From NCBI GenBank assembly GCA_031291275.1, contig JARLJJ010000108.1:1-64000 (forward strand): DNA of 64,000 nucleotides, given 5' to 3'. A program made the position numbers and the translations under genes. Below are positions 35,828 through 46,739 of this stretch, piece by piece (position 1 is the stretch's first letter; each line of letters starts with the position of its first letter). The DNA comes from Formivibrio sp. (GTDB lineage Bacteria; Pseudomonadota; Gammaproteobacteria; Burkholderiales; Chitinibacteraceae). The notes beneath the pieces are model-generated. The model searched no databases and had not been told where the DNA came from. It saw only the letters and a list, made by a program, of their open reading frames with translations.

Positions 35828-36889
35828 ATGAAACCACTGGAAAACGATACCTTCCTGCGCGCTTGCCTGCGTCAGCCCACAGAATACACACCGGTCTGGC
35901 TGATGCGCCAGGCCGGGCGCTATTTGCCTGAATATCGCGCCACCCGGGCGCGTGCAGGCTCGTTCCTGGCACTGTGCAAGTCGCCGGAACTGGCGACCGA
36001 AGTCACCCTGCAACCGCTTGAACGTTTCCCGCTCGATGCGGCGATCCTGTTCTCCGATATCCTGACGGTGCCCGATGCCATGGGGCTTGGGCTGTATTTC
36101 GCCGATGGCGAAGGGCCGAAGTTCGAGCGTCCCCTGCGCGACGAGGCGGTGATCAAAGCGTTGGCTGTACCGGACATGGCCAAATTGCGCTATGTGTTCG
36201 ATGCGGTCAGCAGCATCCGCAGCGCGCTCGATGGTCGCGTGCCGCTGATCGGCTTTTCCGGCAGCCCGTTCACGTTGGCTTGCTACATGATTGAAGGCGG
36301 TGGCTCGGATAGCTTCAGCCGGGTCAAGACCATGCTCTACGACCGACCTGATCTACTGCACCACATTCTGGACATCAATGCCCAAGCCGTGGCGGCTTAC
36401 CTGAATGAGCAAATCGCTGCCGGTGCACAAGCGGTGCAACTGTTTGATACCTGGGGCGGCACACTGGCTGCAGGCAAATATCAGGAATTTTCTTTGGCCT
36501 ATATGCGTCGGGTGATTTCGTTGTTGCAGCGGGAAGCTGAAGGTCGACGCGTGCCGGTGATCGTCTTCACCAAGGGCGGTGGGTTATGGCTGGAAGATAT
36601 CGCTGATTGTGGCTGTGACGTCGTCGGGCTCGACTGGACTGTCAGCCTTGTCGATGCGCAGCGCAGAATCGGTGGCAAAGTGGCATTGCAAGGTAACCTG
36701 GACCCGAATGCATTGTTTGCCAGTCCGGAAGCCATTGAGCGGGAAGTGGCAAATTTATTGGAGCAAACCGCTAAGGCGGGCCATGTTTTTAACCTTGGTC
36801 ACGGTATTTCGCAGTTCACTGATCCTGAACATGTGGCGGCACTTGTTGACGCAGTACATAGAAGGCATCAATTTTGCACCGCAACGTAA
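35828..36889 (+). CDS. hemE: uroporphyrinogen decarboxylase
   Basis: 353 residues, the normal length. The N-terminal [16 protein letters not shown] (about 22-37) with the substrate-binding arginines and the second signature [16 protein letters not shown] (about 139-154) are intact. It removes four carboxyl groups from uroporphyrinogen III to make coproporphyrinogen III in haem synthesis. AAAGAG lies 7 bases before the ATG. It closes the plus-strand series and is followed by the AT-rich, DnaA-box-bearing gap. Confidence 0.97.
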   Translation: MKPLENDTFLRACLRQPTEYTPVWLMRQAGRYLPEYRATRARAGSFLALCKSPELATEVTLQPLERFPLDAAILFSDILTVPDAMGLGLYFADGEGPKFERPLRDEAVIKALAVPDMAKLRYVFDAVSSIRSALDGRVPLIGFSGSPFTLACYMIEGGGSDSFSRVKTMLYDRPDLLHHILDINAQAVAAYLNEQIAAGAQAVQLFDTWGGTLAAGKYQEFSLAYMRRVISLLQREAEGRRVPVIVFTKGGGLWLEDIADCGCDVVGLDWTVSLVDAQRRIGGKVALQGNLDPNALFASPEAIEREVANLLEQTAKAGHVFNLGHGISQFTDPEHVAALVDAVHRRHQFCTAT

Positions 36890-37227
36890 AATTCAACGAT
36901 TTTTCGTGTAAATCAGTGAGTTGCGTGCAATTTCTAATGTGAGGTGGATAGAATTTCCTGTAAGTTATGCACAATTGAGAATTGCTTGCATCAGCATTGT
37001 CAATAGGAAGTTTCATATCTTTTCTATGAACCTGTAAGATAAGTAACTGTTTGATTATAAATAGAAAAAATTTTGAGATTAATTTTTGTGCAATCTGTTT
37101 GAAATGGCTCCAATCCTGAGTTTATTCCGCTTATCTTCGCTTGATCCACAAAGTTATCCACAGAAGTTGTGGATATGCAATTGAAAGGAAATTTTGTGGA
37201 TTTTATTGCTTTTGCCATGGATGAAAT
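36890..37227. promoter_or_regulatory. oriC-like region: DnaA-box cluster, IHF-like site and AT-rich tract between hemE and priA
   Basis: No gene is visible in these 338 bases. Two perfect matches to the DnaA box TTATNCACA occur: TTATGCACA (36965-36973) and TTATCCACA (37154-37162). Near matches are TGATCCACA (37142-37150, one mismatch), TGTGGATAT on the opposite strand (37168-37176, one mismatch) and TGTGGATTT (37195-37203, two mismatches). AATCAGTGAGTTG (36911-36923) fits the IHF consensus WATCARNNNNTTR. A strongly AT-rich tract, 37030-37090, lies between the boxes. The layout resembles a bacterial replication origin, but could instead be a DnaA-binding control region for priA. Confidence 0.55.
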
Positions 37228-39402
<2,175 letters not shown>

Positions 39403-39403
39403 C

Positions 39404-39432
39404 ATAAAAAAAGCGCCCAGGTCAGGGCGCTT
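39404..39432 (-). terminator. terminator of glnB
   Basis: AAGCGCCC-AGGTCA-GGGCGCTT runs into TTTTTTT on the minus strand. The stem also lies 8 bases past the priA stop, so it may partly serve the opposing gene. Confidence 0.85.
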
Positions 39433-39460
39433 CATCTTGGGCGTTTGCAACTCGATTATT

Positions 39461-39925
<465 letters not shown>

Positions 39926-39965
39926 CGCCCGCTTGGTCCAATAATGGGCGTCTGGTTGTTGTGTC

Positions 39966-40050
39966 GCGAGCGTGGCGAAATTGGTAGACGCACTGGATTT
40001 AGGTTCCAGCGCCGTAAGGCATGGGAGTTCGATTCTCCCCGCTCGCACCA
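39966..40050 (+). tRNA. tRNA-Leu (TAG)
   Basis: An 85-nt class II tRNA with acceptor GCGAGCG/CGCTCGC, anticodon stem CTGGA/TCCAG around TTTAGGT (anticodon TAG), a long variable arm, TTCGATT T-loop and encoded CCA. It lies 92 bases upstream of tig. Confidence 0.97.
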
Positions 40051-40084
40051 AGCTAACAAGACGAAGTCTGCACCGAATGTTTTT

Positions 40085-40113
40085 TTGACAGCGCAGGTTT
40101 TTTGCGTTGAATT
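40085..40113 (+). promoter_or_regulatory. possible tig promoter
   Basis: A perfect TTGACA (40085-40090) is 17 bases from TGAATT (40108-40113), a poor -10 box. It lies 30 bases before the tig start. Confidence 0.35.
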
Positions 40114-40142
40114 AATTTCTGAAAATTGAAGGAATACGGGTA

Positions 40143-41450
40143 ATGCAAGCACAACTGGAAATTCTGGAAAACCTTCAGCGCCGCCTGATCATCTCAGTAC
40201 CGCGCGAAGAAATCGCCAAGCAGGTAGATGCTCGCCTGAAGCGTGTTGCCAAGACTGCCAAGATCGACGGATTCCGTCCAGGCAAGGCACCAATGAATGT
40301 GGTGGCACAAAGTTATGGTTTCCGCGTCCAGGAAGAAGTTTTGGGTGAAACCGTCGAGCGCGCTTTTGGTGAAGCCGTGGCAGAGCAAAAGCTCAATGTT
40401 GCTGGCTATCCACGCTTCGAGCCGCAAGAAAGCACGGATGCCGATGCTGGATTCCAGTTCGCTGCAACATTTGAAATTTATCCGGAAGTCAAGATTGGCG
40501 ATCTGTCCGAAGTGGAAGTGGAAAAGCCTCTGCTGGAAGTGTCCGATGCCGAAGTTGAAAAAACGATCAATGTTTTGCGCAGCCAGCGGACTCGCTATGA
40601 TCGTGTAGAACGCGAAGCGGCAGATGAAGATCGTGTGATCATTGATTTCAAGGGCACCATTGATGGTGTTGCATTCCCTGGCGGAACTTCAGAGAACTAT
40701 GCTTTCCTGCTGGGCAAAGGCCAAATGTTGCCGGAGTTTGAAGCCGGCATCCGTGGCATGAAGGAAGGCGAAACCCGCACCGTGACCGTGAATTTCCCGG
40801 CCGAATACCATGGCAAGGATGTGGCGGGTAAAACTGCACAGTTCGAAATTACCGTGAAAAATGTCGCTGCGGCAATCTTGCCAGAGGTAGATACTGCATT
40901 TGCCACTAGCCTCGGTATTGAGAATGGCGATGTCGCCAAAATGCGCGAGGAAGTGAAAACCAATCTCGCCCGTGAAGTACGCAATCGCCTCAAGGCACGC
41001 GTGAAGGAAAATGTTCTGAATGCGCTGGTGCAAGCGGCTCCGTTGGAGTTGCCAAAATCGCTGGTTTCCCTGGAAATTGGCCGTTTGTTGGAAAATGCGC
41101 AATCTGACATGAAGGCGCGTGGCATGGATCCGAAAGAAATGCCGTTCCCGCCAGAAATGTTTGAAGCGCAAGCCAAGCGCCGCGTACATCTGGGACTGGT
41201 ATTGGCTGAGTTGGTCGAAGCCAATGACCTGAAGGCTAAGCCGGAACAAGTGAAGGCAGTTGTTGAAGATCTGGCGCAAAATTATGAAAACCCGGCTGAA
41301 GTCGTCGCTTGGTACTACGCGGACAAGAAACGTCTGGATGGTGCGGAATCGATGGCGTTGGAAGATGGCGTAGTGGAATTTGTTCTGAATAAAGTCAAAG
41401 TGGTTGAAAAGGCCGCTGCTTTTGACGAACTGATGGGCCAACAGGCCTGA
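40143..41450 (+). CDS. tig: trigger factor
   Basis: 435 residues, the usual size. An N-terminal ribosome-binding domain with the FRPGKAP signature (about 41-47), a central FKBP-type peptidyl-prolyl isomerase domain (about 160-245, DRVIIDFKGTIDGVAFPGG), and a helical C-terminal chaperone domain. It binds nascent chains at the ribosomal exit. AAGGA lies 7 bases before the ATG. clpP, clpX and lon follow on the same strand, the conserved protein-quality-control order. Confidence 0.97.
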   Translation: MQAQLEILENLQRRLIISVPREEIAKQVDARLKRVAKTAKIDGFRPGKAPMNVVAQSYGFRVQEEVLGETVERAFGEAVAEQKLNVAGYPRFEPQESTDADAGFQFAATFEIYPEVKIGDLSEVEVEKPLLEVSDAEVEKTINVLRSQRTRYDRVEREAADEDRVIIDFKGTIDGVAFPGGTSENYAFLLGKGQMLPEFEAGIRGMKEGETRTVTVNFPAEYHGKDVAGKTAQFEITVKNVAAAILPEVDTAFATSLGIENGDVAKMREEVKTNLAREVRNRLKARVKENVLNALVQAAPLELPKSLVSLEIGRLLENAQSDMKARGMDPKEMPFPPEMFEAQAKRRVHLGLVLAELVEANDLKAKPEQVKAVVEDLAQNYENPAEVVAWYYADKKRLDGAESMALEDGVVEFVLNKVKVVEKAAAFDELMGQQA

Positions 41451-41483
41451 TCGGTCTAAATGGGCCTTACAGGGAGATATACT

Positions 41484-42110
41484 ATGTCCAGACAGGAATT
41501 TGATCCGCAAAACCTCGGGTATATCCCGATGGTGGTAGAGCAGAGCGGGCGCGGCGAGCGTTCTTACGATATCTATTCGCGCCTACTCAAGGAGCGGGTG
41601 GTTTTCCTGGTGGGACCGGTCAATGATCAAACTGCCAATTTGGTGGTGGCTCAGTTGCTGTTCCTGGAGTCGGAAAATCCTGACAAGGATATCTCTCTGT
41701 ATATCAATTCGCCGGGTGGTTCCGTTACTGCTGGCCTGGCGATTTACGATACGATGCAGTTCATCAAGCCCGACGTCTCAACCTTGTGCGTCGGCATGGC
41801 GGCCAGTATGGGTGCGTTCCTACTCGCTGGCGGTGCCAAGGGTAAGCGTTTTGCGTTGCCGCATTCACGTATCATGATTCATCAGCCATTGATTGGCGGA
41901 TTGCAAGGTCAGGCATCGGACATCGAAATTCATGCTCGTGAACTGATCAAGACCAAGCGTACGCTGAACGAGTTGCTGGCCAAGCACACGGGGCAAAGTC
42001 TCGAGACGCTTGAGCATGACACTGATCGTGACAATTTCATGAGTTCTGATGAAGCCAAGTCTTATGGCTTGATTGATGAAGTGCTGTTGACCCGTAGCGC
42101 CGCACGCTAA
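41484..42110 (+). CDS. clpP: ATP-dependent Clp protease, proteolytic subunit
   Basis: 208 residues. Catalytic S108 ([11 protein letters not shown]) and H133 (RIMIHQP) are in place, with the conserved Asp further on, and the [16 protein letters not shown] segment forms the oxyanion region. It assembles as a double heptameric barrel that degrades proteins unfolded by ClpX. I start at MSRQEFD (41484), with AGGGAGA upstream; the frame's first codon at 41460 lies in the tig spacer. Confidence 0.98.
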   Translation: MSRQEFDPQNLGYIPMVVEQSGRGERSYDIYSRLLKERVVFLVGPVNDQTANLVVAQLLFLESENPDKDISLYINSPGGSVTAGLAIYDTMQFIKPDVSTLCVGMAASMGAFLLAGGAKGKRFALPHSRIMIHQPLIGGLQGQASDIEIHARELIKTKRTLNELLAKHTGQSLETLEHDTDRDNFMSSDEAKSYGLIDEVLLTRSAAR

Positions 42111-42126
42111 GCTTTTGTTTTATTCC

Positions 42127-42157
42127 GGCTGTCGCCTTGTCGGCGATGGCCTTTTTT
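42127..42157 (+). terminator. hairpin with T-run between clpP and clpX
   Basis: GGCTGTCGCC and GGCGATGGCC form a 10-base stem with two mismatches and end in TTTTTT. It could make clpX partly independent of clpP. Confidence 0.55.
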
Positions 42158-42190
42158 CCTTCTTCGCCCTGACGGCAGAGATTAGCCAAT

Positions 42191-43456
42191 ATGCCCAAAT
42201 CGAGCGACAAGCTTCTTTACTGTTCTTTCTGTGGCAAAAGCCAGCATGAAGTTACCAAACTGATTGCCGGCCCACAGGTGTTTATTTGCAACGAATGCAT
42301 CGCACTCTGTACTGACATTATTCGCGAAGAATCCAGTCAATCCAATGTGACCGAAGTCCAGACGCCGAGTGGCAAGCATTTGCCATTGCCGACGGAAATT
42401 CGCGAAAATCTCAATCAGTATGTGATTGGTCAGGATCGTGCCAAGAAAATTTTGGCAGTGGCGGTCTACAATCATTACAAACGTTTGTCGAGCAAGATTG
42501 GCGACCAGGAAGTAGAGTTGGCCAAGTCCAATATCTTGCTGATTGGCCCGACGGGTTCAGGCAAGACTTATCTGGCGCAGACTTTGGCCAGAATGCTTGA
42601 TGTACCTTTTGTGATCGCTGATGCCACGACGTTGACTGAAGCGGGCTACGTGGGTGAGGATGTCGAGCACATCATTGCCAAATTGTTGGCACAGTGCGAT
42701 TACGATGTGGAAAAAGCGCAACGCGGTATTGTCTTCATCGATGAAATCGACAAAATAGCCCGAAAATCGGAAAACCCGTCCATTACTCGTGATGTCTCCG
42801 GTGAAGGTGTGCAGCAAGCGCTGCTGAAGATTATCGAAGGGACCGTGGCTTCCGTACCTCCCCATGGCGGGCGTAAACACCCTAATCAGGACATGCCACA
42901 AGTCGATACCACAAATATCCTGTTTATTTGTGGTGGCGCATTTGAAGGGCTCGACAAGATTATTCGCAACCGCTCGGTCAAGGGCGGTATGGGTTTCGGC
43001 GCTGAAGTGATCAGTGAAGCGGCGCGTGAAAAAAATGCGCGGCGCCTGAATGATGTCGAACCCGACGATCTGGTGCGTTTCGGCTTGATTCCGGAATTCG
43101 TGGGCCGTTTGCCGGTGATCGCCACGCTGGAAGAACTGGATGAGGCTGCTTTGGTGTCGATTCTGACAGAGCCGAAAAATGCACTGGTCAAACAGTTCCA
43201 AAAGCTTTTCGACATGGAAGGTGTTGCCCTTGAAATTGAGCCGGGTGCACTGATGGCGATGGCGCGTAAAGCCATGGAGCGCAAAACCGGCGCGCGTGGG
43301 CTGCGTTCTATCTTGGAGGGCGTACTGCTGGACACAATGTACGAGTTGCCTGCTTTGCAGGGTATTGCTCGTGTAGTAGTGAATCCCGCAGTTATTACCG
43401 GGTCGGAGCAACCGCAGTTGATTTCTTCTGATGCAGATCAATCAGCTGCTGCATGA
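42191..43456 (+). CDS. clpX: ATP-dependent Clp protease, ATP-binding subunit
   Basis: 421 residues. A zinc-binding domain with C11, C14, C33 and C36 leads into an AAA+ module: Walker A GPTGSGKT (119-126), Walker B FIDEIDKI, and the sensor/arginine region [19 protein letters not shown]. The IGF-type loop that docks on ClpP appears as [11 protein letters not shown]. It unfolds tagged substrates and feeds them to ClpP. The spacing to clpP is 80 bases, wider than usual for this pair, and holds a terminator-like hairpin. Confidence 0.98.
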   Translation: MPKSSDKLLYCSFCGKSQHEVTKLIAGPQVFICNECIALCTDIIREESSQSNVTEVQTPSGKHLPLPTEIRENLNQYVIGQDRAKKILAVAVYNHYKRLSSKIGDQEVELAKSNILLIGPTGSGKTYLAQTLARMLDVPFVIADATTLTEAGYVGEDVEHIIAKLLAQCDYDVEKAQRGIVFIDEIDKIARKSENPSITRDVSGEGVQQALLKIIEGTVASVPPHGGRKHPNQDMPQVDTTNILFICGGAFEGLDKIIRNRSVKGGMGFGAEVISEAAREKNARRLNDVEPDDLVRFGLIPEFVGRLPVIATLEELDEAALVSILTEPKNALVKQFQKLFDMEGVALEIEPGALMAMARKAMERKTGARGLRSILEGVLLDTMYELPALQGIARVVVNPAVITGSEQPQLISSDADQSAAA

Positions 43457-43461
43457 GCGTA

Positions 43462-43502
43462 ACAGGTGAAAATCGCCTATTGGTAAATAGGCGATCTCCT
43501 GT
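43462..43502 (+). other. long two-tier hairpin between clpX and lon
   Basis: A perfect 10-bp stem, ATCGCCTATT-GGTA-AATAGGCGAT (43472-43495), is flanked by an outer pair ACAGG (43462-43466) / CCTGT (43498-43502). No T-run follows. It lies immediately after the clpX stop, so it may protect or process the clpX mRNA end. Confidence 0.6.
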
Positions 43503-43512
43503 GCTGGTGCGG

Positions 43513-43542
43513 GTTGAATAAATGACCTTTCAGCCGCATTGT
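43513..43542 (+). promoter_or_regulatory. candidate heat-shock (sigma-32) promoter of lon
   Basis: GTTGAA (43513-43518), 15-base spacer, CCGCATTGT (43534-43542), to be compared with CTTGAA-N13-15-CCCCATNTA. The start site would be about 29 bases before the lon ATG. lon is a classical heat-shock gene. Confidence 0.4.
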
Positions 43543-43578
43543 TCCTAATGAATAAACTCCTATCAGGCTCTGAGCATC

Positions 43579-45996
43579 ATGTCCGAACAACAAGTACTAC
43601 CCACTGAACTCACAGCCTTTCCCCTGTTGCCTTTGCGCGATGTTGTTGTTTTTCCGCACATGGTAATCCCCTTGTTTGTCGGTCGTCCCAAGTCGATTCG
43701 CGCGCTTGAAGCTGCGGTGGATTCTGGCCGTCACATTTTGTTGGCAGCGCAAAAAAATGCCGCCAAGGATGAACCGGAACTGGCTGATGTGTATCCGGTT
43801 GGAACCATTGCCAGTGTGTTGCAGCTTCTGAAGTTGCCAGACGGTACTGTGAAGGTACTGGTGGAAGGCGTGCAGCGAGCTGATATTCGGTCGCTTTCTG
43901 ATGACGAAGGTTACTATCGTGCCGACGTTATGCCGTTGGCGCAGGATGATGAAGAAAGCCACGAAGTCGAAGCGATGCGTCGCACGCTGGTCACGCAATT
44001 TGATCAATATGTGAAACTTAACAAGAAGATCCCACCGGAAATTCTGGCTTCATTGTCTGGGATTGAATCGGCGAGTCGCCTCGCCGATACGGTGGCTGCG
44101 CATCTGCCGCTGAAGCTTGAGCAGAAGCAGGTCATTCTGGAAATGACCGACGTGAAAAAGCGCCTGGAGCATCTGCTTAAGCAGCTGGAAACAGAGCTCG
44201 ACATTTTGCAGGTGGAGAAGCGTATCCGTGGGCGTGTCAAACGCCAGATGGAAAAAAGCCAGCGCGAGTATTACCTCAATGAGCAAGTCAAGGCGATCCA
44301 GAAAGAACTGGGCGAAATTGACGAAAATGCCGATCTAGATGATCTAGATAAAAAAATTAAAACAGCTGGAATGAGTAAAGAGGCGCGCGAAAAAGCCGAA
44401 TCCGAACTCAAGAAACTGCGCATGATGTCCCCAATGTCTGCGGAAGCTACGGTGGTTCGAAACTACATCGATACCCTGCTGGCATTGCCATGGAAAAAAC
44501 GGACCAAGATTGGCAAGGATATTGCGCTGGCTGAAGCCACGCTGGATGAAGATCACTATGGCCTTGAGAAGGTCAAGGAACGCATCGTTGAGTACCTGGC
44601 GGTACAAAGCCGCGTCGAAAAGCTCAAGGCGCCGATTCTGTGCCTCGTAGGCCCTCCTGGTGTGGGTAAAACGTCTCTTGGCGAATCCATTGCCAAGGCG
44701 ACTAACCGCAAGTTTGTGCGTATGGCGCTGGGTGGTATGCGTGATGAGGCGGAAATCCGTGGTCATCGGCGTACCTACATCGGCTCGATGCCAGGCAAAA
44801 TCTTGCAGTCAATGACCAAGATTGGCGTAAAAAATCCGTTGTTCCTGCTCGATGAAGTCGACAAGATCGGTGCGGATTTCCGAGGTGACCCGTCGTCTGC
44901 GCTGCTGGAAGTGCTGGATCCCGAACAGAATCACGCATTCAGCGATCATTATCTGGAGGTCGATTACGATCTATCGGATGTGATGTTCGTTGCCACGGCA
45001 AACACACTCAATATTCCACCGGCGCTGCTTGATCGGATGGAGGTGATCCGTCTTGCCGGCTATACCGAAGACGAAAAGGTCAATATCGCACTGAAATACT
45101 TGGTCCCCAAGCAAATGAAGGCCAACGGTGTGCTGGATGGCGAGTTGCAGATCAACGATGGCGCGCTGCGTGACGTGGTGCGTTATTACACGCGCGAAGC
45201 CGGGGTGCGTAGCCTGGATCGAGAAATTGCACGTATTTGCCGCAAGGTGGTTAAGAGTTTGTTGACCAAGCCGTCGGATAAGAAGGTGGTGGTTACACCG
45301 AAGAATATTGACAAATACCTCGGTGTTCGCCGGTACGATTTTGGCATGGCGGAACAGAGAAATCAGGTTGGCCAAGTGACCGGACTGGCTTGGACCGAGG
45401 TCGGCGGAGAGCTGCTGACTATCGAGGCAGTCAAACTGCCGGGTAAGGGGAAAGTCATACAAACAGGCAAGTTGGGCGATGTAATGCAGGAATCCATTCA
45501 GACCGCGATGTCTGTCGTCAGGAGCCGTGCAGCACTGTTGGGCATCGACCCAGACTTTTATCAAAAGCACGATATTCACATCCATTTGCCTGAAGGCGCC
45601 ACCCCAAAGGATGGTCCATCGGCAGGGATTGCGATTGCTACGTCAATGGTTTCCATTTTGGCTGGAATTCCGGTACGCTGCGATGTAGCGATGACTGGTG
45701 AGATCACTTTGCGCGGCGAGGTATTGCCGATTGGTGGTCTGAAGGAAAAATTGCTTGCAGCACATCGTGGTGGTATCAAACACGTGTTGATCCCAGAAGG
45801 AAATGCAAAAGATCTGACCGAAATGCCCGATAACGTGAAGCGTGGACTTGCGATTCACCCGGTTAAGTGGTTTGATCAGGTTCTTGGGTTTGCACTGGAG
45901 CGCCAACCGGAGCCATTGCCTGTCCGGGGGGAAATAACGGATGCGGTAATTGGGAAGGTAGAACTTGAGCCTACCCAACAGCCGTTGAAACATTAG
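43579..45996 (+). CDS. lon: ATP-dependent protease Lon
   Basis: 805 residues, LonA type. N-terminal substrate-recognition domain ([23 protein letters not shown]), a coiled-coil stretch near 200-300, AAA+ module with Walker A GPPGVGKT (358-365), and the protease domain with catalytic S681 ([10 protein letters not shown]) and the lysine of [14 protein letters not shown] near 722-724. It degrades damaged and regulatory proteins in the cytoplasm. The hupB promoter begins at the base after the lon stop codon. Confidence 0.98.
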   Translation: MSEQQVLPTELTAFPLLPLRDVVVFPHMVIPLFVGRPKSIRALEAAVDSGRHILLAAQKNAAKDEPELADVYPVGTIASVLQLLKLPDGTVKVLVEGVQRADIRSLSDDEGYYRADVMPLAQDDEESHEVEAMRRTLVTQFDQYVKLNKKIPPEILASLSGIESASRLADTVAAHLPLKLEQKQVILEMTDVKKRLEHLLKQLETELDILQVEKRIRGRVKRQMEKSQREYYLNEQVKAIQKELGEIDENADLDDLDKKIKTAGMSKEAREKAESELKKLRMMSPMSAEATVVRNYIDTLLALPWKKRTKIGKDIALAEATLDEDHYGLEKVKERIVEYLAVQSRVEKLKAPILCLVGPPGVGKTSLGESIAKATNRKFVRMALGGMRDEAEIRGHRRTYIGSMPGKILQSMTKIGVKNPLFLLDEVDKIGADFRGDPSSALLEVLDPEQNHAFSDHYLEVDYDLSDVMFVATANTLNIPPALLDRMEVIRLAGYTEDEKVNIALKYLVPKQMKANGVLDGELQINDGALRDVVRYYTREAGVRSLDREIARICRKVVKSLLTKPSDKKVVVTPKNIDKYLGVRRYDFGMAEQRNQVGQVTGLAWTEVGGELLTIEAVKLPGKGKVIQTGKLGDVMQESIQTAMSVVRSRAALLGIDPDFYQKHDIHIHLPEGATPKDGPSAGIAIATSMVSILAGIPVRCDVAMTGEITLRGEVLPIGGLKEKLLAAHRGGIKHVLIPEGNAKDLTEMPDNVKRGLAIHPVKWFDQVLGFALERQPEPLPVRGEITDAVIGKVELEPTQQPLKH

Positions 45997-46026
45997 TTGA
46001 CATGGTAATTTCCGGCTTGCTATAAA
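45997..46026 (+). promoter_or_regulatory. promoter of hupB
   Basis: Perfect TTGACA (45997-46002), 18-base spacer, TATAAA (46021-46026). It begins one base after the lon stop codon and gives a leader of about 54 bases. Confidence 0.8.
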
Positions 46027-46086
46027 GCTTGGGCAATTCGGGTAACCGGACCATTCCAATCATAAATCTGAAAAAAGGGGACATAA

Positions 46087-46359
46087 GTGAACAAATCGGA
46101 ACTGATTGACGCTATCGCTGAATCGGCTGGCCTGACCAAGGCTCAATCCGGCAAAGCGCTGGATGCTGCTGTTGAAGCTATTGCCAATGCCTTGAAATCG
46201 GGCGATGAAGTAACTCTGGTTGGCTTTGGTTCTTTTTATGTGGCTGATCGTGAAGAGCGCACTGGCCGGAATCCGCGCACAGGCGAGACAATTAAGATTG
46301 CTGCGGCCAAGCAGCCCAAATTCCGGGCTGGAAAAACCTTGAAGGACGCCGTACAATAA
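46087..46359 (+). CDS. hupB: DNA-binding protein HU-beta
   Basis: 90 residues, the standard HU length, with the beta-arm signature [22 protein letters not shown] and DNA-contacting Arg/Pro residues. HU bends and compacts DNA. The start is GTG at 46087, directly preceded by AAAAAAGGGGACATAA with a clear AAGGGG ribosome-binding site. lon-hupB-ppiD is a conserved order; here two tRNA genes lie between hupB and ppiD. Confidence 0.97.
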   Translation: MNKSELIDAIAESAGLTKAQSGKALDAAVEAIANALKSGDEVTLVGFGSFYVADREERTGRNPRTGETIKIAAAKQPKFRAGKTLKDAVQ

Positions 46360-46366
46360 CCGTCTT

Positions 46367-46392
46367 TGCCGCTCCTGTGAGTGGCAATTTTC
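46367..46392 (+). terminator. terminator after hupB
   Basis: TGCCGCTC-CTGT-GAGTGGCA, an 8-bp stem with one G-T pair, followed by ATTTTC. It lies 8 bases after the stop codon. Confidence 0.65.
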
Positions 46393-46402
46393 TTGAGCGC
46401 AA

Positions 46403-46479
46403 GGGTGGTTAGCTCAGTTGGTTAGAGCGCCTGCTTCACACGCAGGAGGTCGGTGGTTCGAATCCACTACTACCCACCA
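46403..46479 (+). tRNA. tRNA-Val (CAC)
   Basis: A 77-nt cloverleaf with acceptor GGGTGGT/ACTACCC (one G-T pair), anticodon stem CCTGC/GCAGG around TTCACAC (anticodon CAC), TTCGAAT T-loop and encoded CCA. Confidence 0.96.
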
Positions 46480-46493
46480 GATTACAATGATGC

Positions 46494-46522
46494 TTGCAGT
46501 TGGCTGATTTTTTGGTTACAAT
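46494..46522 (+). promoter_or_regulatory. promoter of tRNA-Asp
   Basis: TTGCAG (46494-46499), 17-base spacer, TACAAT (46517-46522). Transcription would start about 8 bases before the tRNA, so tRNA-Asp has its own promoter besides read-through from tRNA-Val. Confidence 0.75.
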
Positions 46523-46536
46523 GCGCTTATGTGTTT

Positions 46537-46613
46537 GGAGTGGTAGTTCAGTTGGTTAGAATACCGGCCTGTCACGCCGGGGGTCGCGGGTTCGAGTCCC
46601 GTCCGCTCCGCCA
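46537..46613 (+). tRNA. tRNA-Asp (GTC)
   Basis: A 77-nt cloverleaf, anticodon GTC, CCA encoded. Every base matches the minus-strand copy at 4990-5066. Confidence 0.97.
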
Positions 46614-46620
46614 GATTTCC

Positions 46621-46650
46621 AAAAGGGCAAACTTCGGTTTGCCCTTTTTT
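46621..46650 (+). terminator. terminator after tRNA-Asp
   Basis: AAAAGGGCAAAC-TTCG-GTTTGCCCTTTT, a perfect stem with a stable TTCG loop and T-run. Confidence 0.92.
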
Positions 46651-46739
46651 ATTTCCTCTTGCTATTCATTTGGCGTCAAGACAGTTGTGCTGTGATCTGG
46701 CATCATACGCCGCTGTGTCTTCGAAGGAGTTCAGCGTTC

